From positions 1 through 10,796 of the forward strand of contig JAFZOC010000044.1 of NCBI GenBank assembly GCA_017550765.1: 10,796 bases of DNA, in the 5' to 3' direction. Source of the stretch: Oscillospiraceae bacterium (GTDB lineage Bacteria; Bacillota_A; Clostridia; Oscillospirales; Oscillospiraceae). Below, piece after piece: positions 1 to 7,054 of the stretch (positions are counted from its first letter, which is position 1; each line of letters begins with the position of its first letter). Position numbers and translations under genes: made by a program. The notes below the pieces were generated by a model that was not told the origin of the DNA, made no database searches, and worked only from the letters and a program-made list of their open reading frames with translations.

Positions 1-464
1 AGGCAGCCCTCGTCATAGACCAGGAAGCCCCGGCAGCCGATCCGCGCGGCCCGCTTCACATCCTCGATGGCGCGCACGATCTGCTCCTGCCCGCGCAGGC
101 GGTAGCCCATGCGCACGCCCTCCTCCGTGTGGACGGAGGCGGAAGTGTCGGTGGTGGCCCGGGGGCCGATGGCCAGGATCAGATCCGTCTCCCACTTGTG
201 GGCCAGCTCCACCATCTTGCCGATCTCCAGATCCGTCAGGCGCATGATGCCCTGGGTCTGGGTCACGCGATGCAGATAGAGGCCGTAGCCGTCCATGGCC
301 TCCAGCAGGGCCTGCATCACCTTGGGTCCCTGGATGCCGGGGACCTCGAAGCGGTACTGGCCGCCGTCCTTGAAGCGCTTGTTCGAGGTCGGCAGATCAT
401 AGGCGTCGCCGCCGGGCAGGCCGATGGATTTCAAAAACGCTCTGGTTTGCTCCATGCTGTTCAT
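1..464 (-). CDS. TIM-barrel-like protein, U32-peptidase-like (partial, 3' end missing)
   Basis: The N-terminal 154 residues of a soluble protein are present; the reading frame is open to the window edge. The ATG at 464 is preceded by AGGGAGG about 7 nt upstream, and the frame shows the same GC-rich codon use as its neighbours. The protein opens MNSMEQTRAFLKSIG. Regularly spaced strand-helix units follow, with strand-like segments such as LYLHRV (about 62-67), LILAIGPRA (95-103) and GFLVYDEG (146-153), as in a beta/alpha barrel. It reminds me of poorly characterised barrel proteins sometimes annotated as U32-peptidase-like; this is from memory of the family, not a search. No signal peptide or membrane segment is visible. 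It lies 49 bp behind the PrpD-family gene, which suggests co-transcription and a related small-molecule role. The substrate is unknown, and the C-terminal half, which would carry part of any active site, is outside the window. Confidence 0.75.
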   Translation of the reverse strand, partial: MNSMEQTRAFLKSIGLPGGDAYDLPTSNKRFKDGGQYRFEVPGIQGPKVMQALLEAMDGYGLYLHRVTQTQGIMRLTDLEIGKMVELAHKWETDLILAIGPRATTDTSASVHTEEGVRMGYRLRGQEQIVRAIEDVKRAARIGCRGFLVYDEGC

Positions 465-513
465 AGGTTTTTCCTCCCTGATACTCCGTTTTCGGTCGCT
501 GTGTGTCCTTCGC

Positions 514-1767
514 TTATCTGCAGCCGTCCGCGTAGGCGGACAGCGATCGTCTCTTCTCTTCCAGCTCCTGCGCCGTCATGGGGTTTTCCGGGTCGCCCTT
601 GGCGTAATCCACCCGCGCGCTGCGGCTCGTCCCGTCCCGCAATTTGACGGTGACGAGGGCGACGCGCTTTTGCGGGCTCTCCCTCGTCAGTTCCGGGTCC
701 TCCGCAACGCTGACCTTCTTCGCCAGCTTCAGCACGCCCTCGTCCAGGGGTTCAAAGGCCCTCAGATCCGCCCGGCCCAGCAGCAGCCCCGCCGCCACGG
801 CGTAGGGTGTGCTGAGCTTGGCCGAGGCGATCCCCCGGATCTCCGTGTGGTCGTGGCCCTTTACGCCCAGCCTGTAGGTCCGGACCAGAACGCTTTCGAT
901 CTGCTCCGGCTCCAGGCCATCATGCAGGCGGATGGCCGCCTCCACGGCGGAGTGGCTGTGCCGGCAGGAGGCGTAGGGCTTCACATAGATCCGCTCGATC
1001 TCGAAATACGCGGTCTTCTCAGTCAGCTTCTCCGGCGCGTACTGGTCGGCAAAGCTGCGGAAGAAGCCCCGCTCGCCGCCCAGCATGTCCGCCGGCGTCT
1101 CGAAATCGGCAAGGCCCATCTCCGCGGCGGCGAGGCCGTCCATGGCCGCACGCCCCACGTTGTAGGGCTTCAGCTCGGACTCCTGCTCCTGCATCTCCAG
1201 CATGCCGGCGGCGCTGCCCGCCGCGCAGGTCAGCACCCGCTTCATCTGCCTCCGGTCCAGGCCCAGGGCAAAGGCCGCGCCGACCGCCGCGCCGATGGTC
1301 CCGCAGGTGCCAGCGGCGTGGAAGCCCCGGTTTTTATGGGAGGGCTGCATGGCGATGGCCGTCCGGCAGGCCGCCTCATAGCCCATCACGATCCCGGTAA
1401 GGATCCGCTCCTCCCCCATCTCATAGACGGCGGAGGCCGCGCGGATCGCGGAGACGATGGAGGCTCCCAGATGGATCATGGCAAAGCGCTGCCCGTCGTC
1501 CAGCTCCAGGGCGTGGGCGTTGAAGCCGTTGATCAGAGCCGCGGTCTTGCCGTCCGCGGTCTCCGGATAGCCCACCAGCTCGGCGCTCCCCCGGGGGAGG
1601 CTCCGCAGCAGGGCTTCCCAGCGTTTTCGGTTTTTTGCGGCCCCGGCCAGGGTGACGGAAAGGGTGTCCTGCAGGCAGGCCTCCGCCCGCTCCAGGATCG
1701 GCCCGGGGATCCGCTCGGCCTTGTCGAACAGATAGTCCGCAAAGGCCTCCGTGATGTTCTGCATCAT
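514..1767 (-). CDS. MmgE/PrpD family protein (2-methylcitrate dehydratase-like)
   Basis: A 417-residue cytoplasmic protein of the MmgE/PrpD superfamily, whose known members include 2-methylcitrate dehydratase, cis-aconitate decarboxylase and iminodisuccinate epimerase. Family motifs appear in order: NGFNAHALELDDG (80-92), GYEAACR (129-135), RGFHAAGTCGTIGAA (147-161), a KPYNVGRAAMDGLAAAE segment (200-216) and KPYASCRHSHSAVEAA (263-278), then the terminal KGDPENPMT (390-398). The pocket histidines of the family are therefore plausibly present (H85, H150, H270). Two ATGs are adjacent at 1767 and 1764. GGGAG sits only 2 nt before the first, so the second is at least as likely. The protein ends soon after the ELEEKRRSLSAYA segment, roughly 30 residues earlier than typical members of about 450. 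The gene follows the hydroxyacid dehydrogenase by 11 bp. The reaction cannot be named; the family catalyses dehydration, decarboxylation or epimerisation of di- and tricarboxylates. Confidence 0.9.
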   Translation of the reverse strand: MMQNITEAFADYLFDKAERIPGPILERAEACLQDTLSVTLAGAAKNRKRWEALLRSLPRGSAELVGYPETADGKTAALINGFNAHALELDDGQRFAMIHLGASIVSAIRAASAVYEMGEERILTGIVMGYEAACRTAIAMQPSHKNRGFHAAGTCGTIGAAVGAAFALGLDRRQMKRVLTCAAGSAAGMLEMQEQESELKPYNVGRAAMDGLAAAEMGLADFETPADMLGGERGFFRSFADQYAPEKLTEKTAYFEIERIYVKPYASCRHSHSAVEAAIRLHDGLEPEQIESVLVRTYRLGVKGHDHTEIRGIASAKLSTPYAVAAGLLLGRADLRAFEPLDEGVLKLAKKVSVAEDPELTRESPQKRVALVTVKLRDGTSRSARVDYAKGDPENPMTAQELEEKRRSLSAYADGCR

Positions 1768-1778
1768 CTCTCCCGTCC

Positions 1779-2747
1779 CTATTGATAGCGATACGCCTCG
1801 ATCTCCTCCAGGCGTCCCTCTTCAAAGCAGCGAATATTCCGAAAGGCGTCGTGCATCATGGCCCGGAAGGAATCCGCCGTGACCCCGGCGACATGGGGGG
1901 TGAGGATCACGTTATCCAGCTCTTTCAAAGCATAGTCCGCCGGGATGGGCTCCTGCTCATGGACATCCAGCGCCGCGAAGGACAGCTTTCCGTTTTGCAG
2001 CGCGGCGGCAAGAGCGGCGGTGTCCACCAGGCCGCCCCGGGCGGTGTTCACCAGGATCGCCCCCGGCTTCATCCGCGCGATGGTCTCCTCGCGGATCAGG
2101 TGCCGGGTCTCCGGCGCCAGGGCGCAGTGCAGCGTGACGACGTCCGATCTCTCCAGAAGCTCGTCCAGGCCGACAAAGCGGAGGCCGAAGCGCTGTTCAA
2201 AGTCCTCGTCCGCCCGGGAGCGGTTCCAGTACAGGAGCTTCACGCCAAAAGGCCGCAGTAGCTCCACCAGGACGCGGGCGATGTGACCCATGCCGACGAC
2301 GCCCACGGTTTTCCCCTTCAGCTCCGCCGTGCGGATCCCCTGCTCCTGCTTTTTCCAGACGCCGTTTTTGGTGTTCCGATCGATCTGGGGCAGGCGGCGC
2401 AGCGAGGCCAGGATCAGCAGCAGCGCGTGCTCCGCCACGCTCTCGGAATTGACGCCTTGATTTACATACAGGGGGATCCCTCCGGCCCGGATGGCCTCCA
2501 GATCCAGCGAATCCAGGCCCACGCCGGAGCGCTGGATCATTTTCAGTTTCCCGGCCCGCTCCAGGGTCTCCCTTGTGATGGGAAGTCTGCCGCCGGCCAG
2601 GATGTAATCGGCGTCGGCAATCCCGTTTTGAAGGGCCTCCTGGGTCTGCGCGGGAAGAAAGGCTGCGCGAAACCCCGCCGGGAGCTCTTCCTCAACGATC
2701 TCCAGCGGCCGGCCGGAATAGTTGTTTGTAAAAAGGATCGTTTTCAC
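1779..2747 (-). CDS. D-isomer-specific 2-hydroxyacid dehydrogenase
   Basis: The protein has 322 residues from a GTG start at 2747. I prefer it because GGGAG lies 6 nt upstream, the length matches the family, and the first strand (KTILFTNN) begins there; longer in-frame starts would run into the preceding sugar transferase gene. Enzymes of this family interconvert 2-oxoacids and D-2-hydroxyacids with NAD(P)H in the cytoplasm. The catalytic triad is visible: R237 in NTARGGLVD, E266 in DVHEQEP and H285 in LTPHVAG. The nucleotide loop is GMGHIA (152-157), with Ala in place of the last Gly of GxGxxG. The second strand ends YWNRS (173-177), not in an acidic residue, which hints at NADP(H) preference. 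The hinge GVNSESVAEHALLLI (98-112) is typical. It lies 16 bp behind the sugar transferase and 11 bp before the PrpD gene. Glyoxylate, hydroxypyruvate or phosphoglycerate specificity cannot be told from sequence. Confidence 0.92.
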   Translation of the reverse strand: MKTILFTNNYSGRPLEIVEEELPAGFRAAFLPAQTQEALQNGIADADYILAGGRLPITRETLERAGKLKMIQRSGVGLDSLDLEAIRAGGIPLYVNQGVNSESVAEHALLLILASLRRLPQIDRNTKNGVWKKQEQGIRTAELKGKTVGVVGMGHIARVLVELLRPFGVKLLYWNRSRADEDFEQRFGLRFVGLDELLERSDVVTLHCALAPETRHLIREETIARMKPGAILVNTARGGLVDTAALAAALQNGKLSFAALDVHEQEPIPADYALKELDNVILTPHVAGVTADSFRAMMHDAFRNIRCFEEGRLEEIEAYRYQ

Positions 2748-2763
2748 GCAAATCTCCCGTTGT

Positions 2764-3405
2764 TCAATCTCTGTCGTGGGTCTCGAAGTATTGCTTGATC
2801 GTCTGGTTACCGTGCTTGAACTCGATGCCTTCGCGCACAAAGACCTTCTTGACCGTCAGAAGCACGATTTTCAGATCCATCCAGAAGGTGACGTGATCGA
2901 CATATTCCACGTCCTTCTCAAATTTCTCTTTCCAGCTCAGGGCCGCTCTGCCGCTGACCTGGGCCAGACCCGTCAGGCCCGGGCGGACCTCATGCCGCCG
3001 CATCTCAAAGGCGTTGTAATGCTCCAGATACTTCACCAGCAGCGGACGCGGGCCCACGAAGCTCATATCGCCCTTGAGGATGTTGAAAAACTCCGGCAGC
3101 TCGTCCAGGCTGGTGGAGCGCAGGATGCGGCCGAACTTGTTGAGCCGCTGCTTGTCGGGCAGCAGCTCCCCGTTCTCATCCCGCTTATCGCTCATGGAGC
3201 GGAACTTGTACATCTTGAAGATCTTTCCGTCCTTACCGGGGCGGTCCTGCGTGAACAGGACCGGCGAGCCAAGGTTGAGGCGCACGACGATCGCCAGGAT
3301 CAGATACAGCCAGCTGAACAGGATGATGACCAGCACAGAGATCACGATATCCAGGGATCGCTTTATGTATGCCTCGTAGGGCCCCTTAACCTTTTGCTCC
3401 AGCAT
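2764..3405 (-). CDS. PglC/WbaP-type undecaprenyl-phosphate sugar phosphotransferase
   Basis: A bacterial sugar transferase (monotopic phosphoglycosyl transferase) of 213 residues. It moves a sugar phosphate from a UDP-sugar to undecaprenyl phosphate and so starts a lipid-linked glycan at the inner membrane face. One hydrophobic re-entrant helix occupies about 19-42. Core motifs follow: GSPVLFTQDRPGKDGKIF (47-64), KMYKFRSM (64-71), LRSTSLDELPEFFNIL (95-110) with the catalytic Asp-Glu pair D101-E102, DMSFVGPRPLL (113-123) and RPGLTGLAQVSGRAALSW (141-158). The short form without extra N-terminal helices fits the PglC/EpsL group. I chose the ATG at 3405 because AAGGAG sits 8 nt upstream and it starts 4 nt after the acyltransferase stop. 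Upstream ATGs at 3423 and 3453 lack a site and overlap the previous gene. The sugar is not determinable; the PglE-like aminotransferase in the operon suggests an amino-deoxy sugar. Confidence 0.93.
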   Translation of the reverse strand: MLEQKVKGPYEAYIKRSLDIVISVLVIILFSWLYLILAIVVRLNLGSPVLFTQDRPGKDGKIFKMYKFRSMSDKRDENGELLPDKQRLNKFGRILRSTSLDELPEFFNILKGDMSFVGPRPLLVKYLEHYNAFEMRRHEVRPGLTGLAQVSGRAALSWKEKFEKDVEYVDHVTFWMDLKIVLLTVKKVFVREGIEFKHGNQTIKQYFETHDRD

Positions 3406-3409
3406 TTGC

Positions 3410-4441
3410 TCAGCTCCTTGCATTTCCAAGCATTTTCTTTCTGACGGGTTCAAACCATTCTGCCAAAAAATGATGCAAACAAGCGGAAATGAAGATGATC
3501 CCTATGGTCAGCAGAACGGCAAGATCGCAATTCACCTTCAGAGAGATCAAACACTTTATGATCACGAATCCGATCTGCTGGTGAATCAGATAAACATAAT
3601 ACGACTCACCAGCTATCTTCCCGAGGAAGCTTTCTGCGGAGGGTCCAAGTTGAAGTCTCCCTCCGAAGCACAGGACCATGGCGAATACCGCAAATCCTGC
3701 CATTTCCGCCAGGACCTTCCTCTCATCGAACCAAAAGAATTCCCCGAACAGCAGCGCAGCGATATATAAGACGACCTCCAAGCGTTCCCGTCGACAGAGG
3801 GATCTCCACTCATACAGCAGGCACCCGAAAGCAACGCCGACGAGGCATTTGTTGAGATATTGGAAAAGCGCGAAGGCAAGGATCTCCGGAAAAGGGTGCA
3901 GAACGCGATTATACAGACCAAAGCCCAAAAAAGCCACACCATATAGAATAAATAGCGTTTTCTTCCTTCCCGGCGTCCGAAGCCATTTGGCCACAGTGAT
4001 AAAAACAGTGAAAACAAGCAAGATCAGCAAATACCAGTAAACGCCGTCCACGAAAGGGACCTTGAATACACGATTGGCCAGAATAGCATTCAGGAGAAAC
4101 TGCTTGGGAGAAACGACGCTTGTCCCGGTCATGGTCAGCACGATGCTTGTGACCGTCAGACAGAGCCAGTAGGTCGGAACAAGCCTAACTGCTCTCTTTT
4201 TCAGATAGTGAAGCGAAGAAAGCTCATCGTCTTTCAGCGATCTATAAGATAGGCTTCCGTTCATCAGGAAGAACATAGTCACAGCGAAAGTAGATACTCC
4301 CTGAGAAAAAAACACCGCAAACGCAGTCTGCTGCACAGTCTTGGAATACTGTGCCGTGTAGTGGAACAGCATCACCGAAAGCATACCGATCACTCTCAGA
4401 AAGTCATACTGCCAGTTTTTTCGGGAGGCATTCTGTGTCAT
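3410..4441 (-). CDS. integral membrane acyltransferase (Acyltransferase_3 family)
   Basis: A 343-residue polytopic membrane protein of the family that O-acylates surface polysaccharides, macrolides and peptidoglycan. The N-terminal signature is clear: FLRVIGMLSVMLFHY (14-28), with the R-x10-H arrangement formed by R16 and H27. KKRAVRLVPTYWLC (81-94) is the conserved Arg-rich loop before the third membrane segment. About ten hydrophobic segments follow, and AGESYYVYLIHQQIG (277-291) is the typical late motif. The start at 4441 has AGGAG 8 nt upstream. It lies 15 bp after the fumarase-type alpha subunit and 4 bp before the sugar transferase, so it is transcribed with both. Its DNA is visibly richer in A and T than the flanks (lines near 3500-3600 count at about 37-47% GC against about 70% near 1100), which may reflect separate acquisition or membrane-protein codon bias. 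The acyl donor and acceptor are unknown. Confidence 0.93.
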   Translation of the reverse strand: MTQNASRKNWQYDFLRVIGMLSVMLFHYTAQYSKTVQQTAFAVFFSQGVSTFAVTMFFLMNGSLSYRSLKDDELSSLHYLKKRAVRLVPTYWLCLTVTSIVLTMTGTSVVSPKQFLLNAILANRVFKVPFVDGVYWYLLILLVFTVFITVAKWLRTPGRKKTLFILYGVAFLGFGLYNRVLHPFPEILAFALFQYLNKCLVGVAFGCLLYEWRSLCRRERLEVVLYIAALLFGEFFWFDERKVLAEMAGFAVFAMVLCFGGRLQLGPSAESFLGKIAGESYYVYLIHQQIGFVIIKCLISLKVNCDLAVLLTIGIIFISACLHHFLAEWFEPVRKKMLGNARS

Positions 4442-4456
4442 GCGCTTTTCTCCTAT

Positions 4457-5320
4457 TCATTCCACATCGCCGGCCAGATCCACCGTGGCGATCCGCGGCT
4501 CAAAACAGCAGCAAGGGCGAAGGCAGACGATGCGCACGCCCGAGGCCCGCTGGGGACCTACTTTCAGAAAGGTGGCGATCACGCTGGTGTCACCACGCAG
4601 CCCAAGAGGCCCGATATCTGCTTCGTTGACTCGTCTGGTGATCTCCCGCTCCATCGCGTTCTGGACGTCGTAGCTCCCGTCCACCTGGGCCTGGAGCATC
4701 AGAGACGCCGCCTCGTAATGCGAGCGGCCGACCCCAACGGCCAGCGTACAGGGCGAGCAGCCCAGCTGCGCGACGCTCTCCTTCGCCCAGGCAACGATCT
4801 CATCTAGAACGACCTGGGTATCGTGTTTGTGGAACACCCGGTAAGTCTTTGCCCGTATGGCAGGTCCGCCGCCGAACATCAGCACGTGCAGGCGGATCGT
4901 ATCCTCTTCACATCCGCGCAGTAGGATCGGCGCCGGCGCCAGACCGGCGGGATCCGGGTCCATGCCGCCGGACATGTCGATCCGCTGGCTGTCGTCGCCC
5001 AGGATCGCCATGGGCCGACCTGGCAGCGCGCGCAGGCCCTGCCGGACCCCCTCCCGGATCTCGTCCAGCATCCGGCCGGTCACGGCCCTCTCCGGGCCGA
5101 TCTCCAGCACGAGATGCGGGATGCCTGTGTCGTCGCAGAGCGGGCTCCGATCTCTCTCCGCTGCCTCTGCGTTATCCAGGATGGTCTGCAGGACCCATTT
5201 GGCCCGCTCGTTGCGCTCACAGGCCAAAGCGCGGCCATAGGCCGCTTTCTTGTCGGGCCGGAACGTGGATCCGGCCTCCACCACCGCGTCACGAACGCGG
5301 CGGACGATATCAGTCGTCAT
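4457..5320 (-). CDS. class I fumarase / tartrate dehydratase-type alpha subunit
   Basis: A 287-residue protein matching the N-terminal (Fe-S) half of class I fumarases, the family of L-tartrate dehydratase subunit TtdA. These enzymes use a [4Fe-4S] cluster with one open iron site to add or remove water from dicarboxylates. Candidate cluster ligands are C62 in PLCDDTG (60-66), C188 or C191 in GCSPCTLAVGVG (187-198), and one of C266/C270-272 near LRPCCCFEPR (267-276). GPLGLRGDTS (237-246) is also conserved. The central segment diverges: where classical members have a KGGGSEN-like loop, this has FGGGPAIRAKTYRV (149-162), and I do not find the usual NTGDN-like motif. The ATG at 5320 has AGGAG 5 nt upstream and overlaps the end of the beta-subunit gene by 11 nt, suggesting translational coupling. 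The fold and cluster are well supported; fumarate as substrate is doubtful. Confidence 0.9.
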   Translation of the reverse strand: MTTDIVRRVRDAVVEAGSTFRPDKKAAYGRALACERNERAKWVLQTILDNAEAAERDRSPLCDDTGIPHLVLEIGPERAVTGRMLDEIREGVRQGLRALPGRPMAILGDDSQRIDMSGGMDPDPAGLAPAPILLRGCEEDTIRLHVLMFGGGPAIRAKTYRVFHKHDTQVVLDEIVAWAKESVAQLGCSPCTLAVGVGRSHYEAASLMLQAQVDGSYDVQNAMEREITRRVNEADIGPLGLRGDTSVIATFLKVGPQRASGVRIVCLRPCCCFEPRIATVDLAGDVE

Positions 5321-5819
5321 AGATGCTCCTCCCGTGCGCAGCGCCGATGATGGCCGGATACCGGTCCACGCGGATCAGATGCAACGCCTCCATGCCCAGT
5401 TCCGGGAACGCGAGGACGCGTTCCTCGCTGGTCTTCGCGCCAAGCAGCGCCGTCACCGGCGGGATGATCGCATATACGGCGCCAAAGCGGTCCAGCGCCT
5501 CCACCGTCTCCGGATGGAGCTTGCCTTTGCCGAGGTGCAGCCTGACGCCAGCTCTGCTCAGCGGAGCGATGGAGCTCTCGATCTCCAGCTTGTTGGAAGA
5601 AGTGGGGCCGACCCCTGCAGGGCTCACAGCGGTGTGGAAGATGGCCTGACCGCGCAGAGAGACGCCCAGTTCGTCCACGGTCCCCTCTTCGATCATCCGG
5701 AGGACCTTGGGCAGAACGGCGTCACGCCCACAGAGGATATATCCGGAGATCGCAACGGCGTCTCCCACCTGGAGGCTATCGATGACCTCTGTCGTGATCG
5801 GTGTTATGATATCCTTCAT
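5310..5819 (-). CDS. class I fumarase / tartrate dehydratase-type beta subunit
   Basis: A 169-residue protein matching the C-terminal half of class I fumarases (TtdB-like), expected to complete the active site with the alpha subunit. Recognisable elements are a beta-rich N-terminus with VGDAVAISGYILCGRDAV, AVSPAGVGPTSSNKLE in the middle, a LGKGKLHPETVEAL segment, and the terminal FPELGMEALHLIRVDRYPAI, which closely follows the family's fpelGmEA pattern. Two positions usually conserved are changed: the GRDAAH motif reads GRDAVL, and the Arg of the GPTTxxRM motif is Lys here (GPTSSNKLE). The ATG at 5819 forms a 4-bp ATGA overlap with the stop of the Wzy-like gene, which decides the start; longer in-frame extensions would lie inside that gene and read as out-of-frame sequence. 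The changed residues suggest a substrate other than fumarate. Confidence 0.9.
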   Translation of the reverse strand: MKDIITPITTEVIDSLQVGDAVAISGYILCGRDAVLPKVLRMIEEGTVDELGVSLRGQAIFHTAVSPAGVGPTSSNKLEIESSIAPLSRAGVRLHLGKGKLHPETVEALDRFGAVYAIIPPVTALLGAKTSEERVLAFPELGMEALHLIRVDRYPAIIGAAHGRSIYDD

Positions 5820-7054
5820 CCTCTTACCTGTCTCCATGCAGGATACACCTGCTCCTGTGGCGCCATCTCTTGCGTCACGGTCGTCTCCATCTTCTGCGTC
5901 TGTTGGATCTGTAGATGTTTTTCCGCGATAACGAGCACGAAGCTGAGGATCGCCCAATATACCAGACGGCGCATGGCAAATCCCGCAAGTCCAAACGCAT
6001 ACATCGTGCAGACAACGGGGAACAGCTTCCACTCTCCTGAAACGGTCTTTCTGAAGATCCGTACGGTATAGACCATGAACGCAGTGAAACCTACGATGCC
6101 GGAAGCAGCCGCGATCTCCAGATAGGTATTATGGAACTCGATATCCCCTTCCAAAGCGTGGGTCCCGGGACCGAGGCCGAAGATCGGGCTTTTTGCGAAG
6201 GTCTCCGGGAAACTCGCAAAGATCGTGATCCGACCCATACCGTTGGAGTCGCTGGCGATCCATCGCATGAATCTTTCGAATAAGAACTCGTAGATGAAAA
6301 GGCCGATCAGGATCAGGAGCAGTGTCATCACGATCGTCAAGGGCACTTTGCTGCGTGGGAAAGCATTGACTGCGATCGAATAGATGAATACACAAAAGCC
6401 AAGGCCGACCGCCAAAATACCGGTAGAAGACTCTGTCTGGATCAGCAGATAGACCGAAAGAGCCATGAAGATCAGGTTCAGATAGACCTTTCTCCGCTCC
6501 AGCATCTGACGGGCAAAAATGAAGCACAGGCTGCATAACATGACCGCTATCTGATGCGGGTTCAACGCTCCGCCGGTATAGCGGTGATAGTAGTATAGTG
6601 GTGCGCCCAAAAAAGTCTTGCCCACAGATCTCGCATAAAGAAAAAGGAACAGATACCAAAGGATCGAAGCAGTCGAAAAGGTGCGGAGCAGTTTTTCGAC
6701 ATATGTCAGAGACATCTTCGAGAGCCCTTCGTACATCCCCAAGGCGATGATGGCCAGATAGATCCAGGTCAGCAAGCCCGATGGCGATACTTGGCCCGGC
6801 GTGACATAGATGCCGATCACCGAGCCAAAACTCATCGCGATCAGGAACACCGCAAAGAACGAAAGTGTGTCGTTCAGCCGTACGCGTCGCTTCAGCAGCG
6901 GGCGGATCGCCCATATCAGGCACAGGACCTCTGCCGGGCCCACTTTCCACACGCGTAGACCTGTCATCGGTGCAAGGGTCAAGCCAACGACCAAAAGCAG
7001 GTCAAACAGTTTGAATCGCTCAGACCTTTTCTGTTCCGCGCTCGCGTATCTCAT
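5816..7054 (-). CDS. O-antigen ligase / Wzy-type polymerase family membrane protein
   Basis: A 412-residue polytopic membrane protein with about ten to eleven hydrophobic segments. Low overall similarity with a conserved late loop is normal for this family (Wzy_C/WaaL). The marks are NPHQ (165-168) in a membrane-proximal loop, TESSTG (207-212), GMGR (272-275), IFGLGPG (291-297) and the diagnostic HNTYLEIAAASG (308-319). Such proteins polymerise or transfer undecaprenyl-pyrophosphate-linked glycans on the outer face of the membrane. The tail from about 383 to 412 is hydrophilic and Gln-rich. The start at 7054 has TGAGG 6 nt upstream and overlaps the end of the ATP-grasp gene by 35 nt. The stop overlaps the next start by 4 nt. 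In a Gram-positive host polymerase is likelier than LPS ligase; a protein-O-oligosaccharyltransferase is a third option. Confidence 0.88.
   Translation of the reverse strand: MRYASAEQKRSERFKLFDLLLVVGLTLAPMTGLRVWKVGPAEVLCLIWAIRPLLKRRVRLNDTLSFFAVFLIAMSFGSVIGIYVTPGQVSPSGLLTWIYLAIIALGMYEGLSKMSLTYVEKLLRTFSTASILWYLFLFLYARSVGKTFLGAPLYYYHRYTGGALNPHQIAVMLCSLCFIFARQMLERRKVYLNLIFMALSVYLLIQTESSTGILAVGLGFCVFIYSIAVNAFPRSKVPLTIVMTLLLILIGLFIYEFLFERFMRWIASDSNGMGRITIFASFPETFAKSPIFGLGPGTHALEGDIEFHNTYLEIAAASGIVGFTAFMVYTVRIFRKTVSGEWKLFPVVCTMYAFGLAGFAMRRLVYWAILSFVLVIAEKHLQIQQTQKMETTVTQEMAPQEQVYPAWRQVRG

Noticed and set aside
526..541. Terminator after the PrpD gene
   Set aside because: The 6-bp stem lies inside the coding end and is not followed by a T run on the minus strand; the next gene begins 49 bp downstream with its own ribosome site.
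424..1785. Long open plus-strand frame opposite the PrpD gene
   Set aside because: It mirrors the GC-rich PrpD coding sequence, has no recognisable domain and lacks a ribosome site; the minus frame has full family motifs.
2748..2840. Longer start for the hydroxyacid dehydrogenase at 2840
   Set aside because: The extra residues are low-complexity and overlap the sugar transferase gene; the GTG at 2747 has a good ribosome site and begins the first Rossmann strand.
5820..6032. Longer N-terminus for the fumarase-type beta subunit
   Set aside because: The added sequence lies entirely within the Wzy-like gene and reads as shadow; the ATG at 5819 gives a standard 4-bp overlap.
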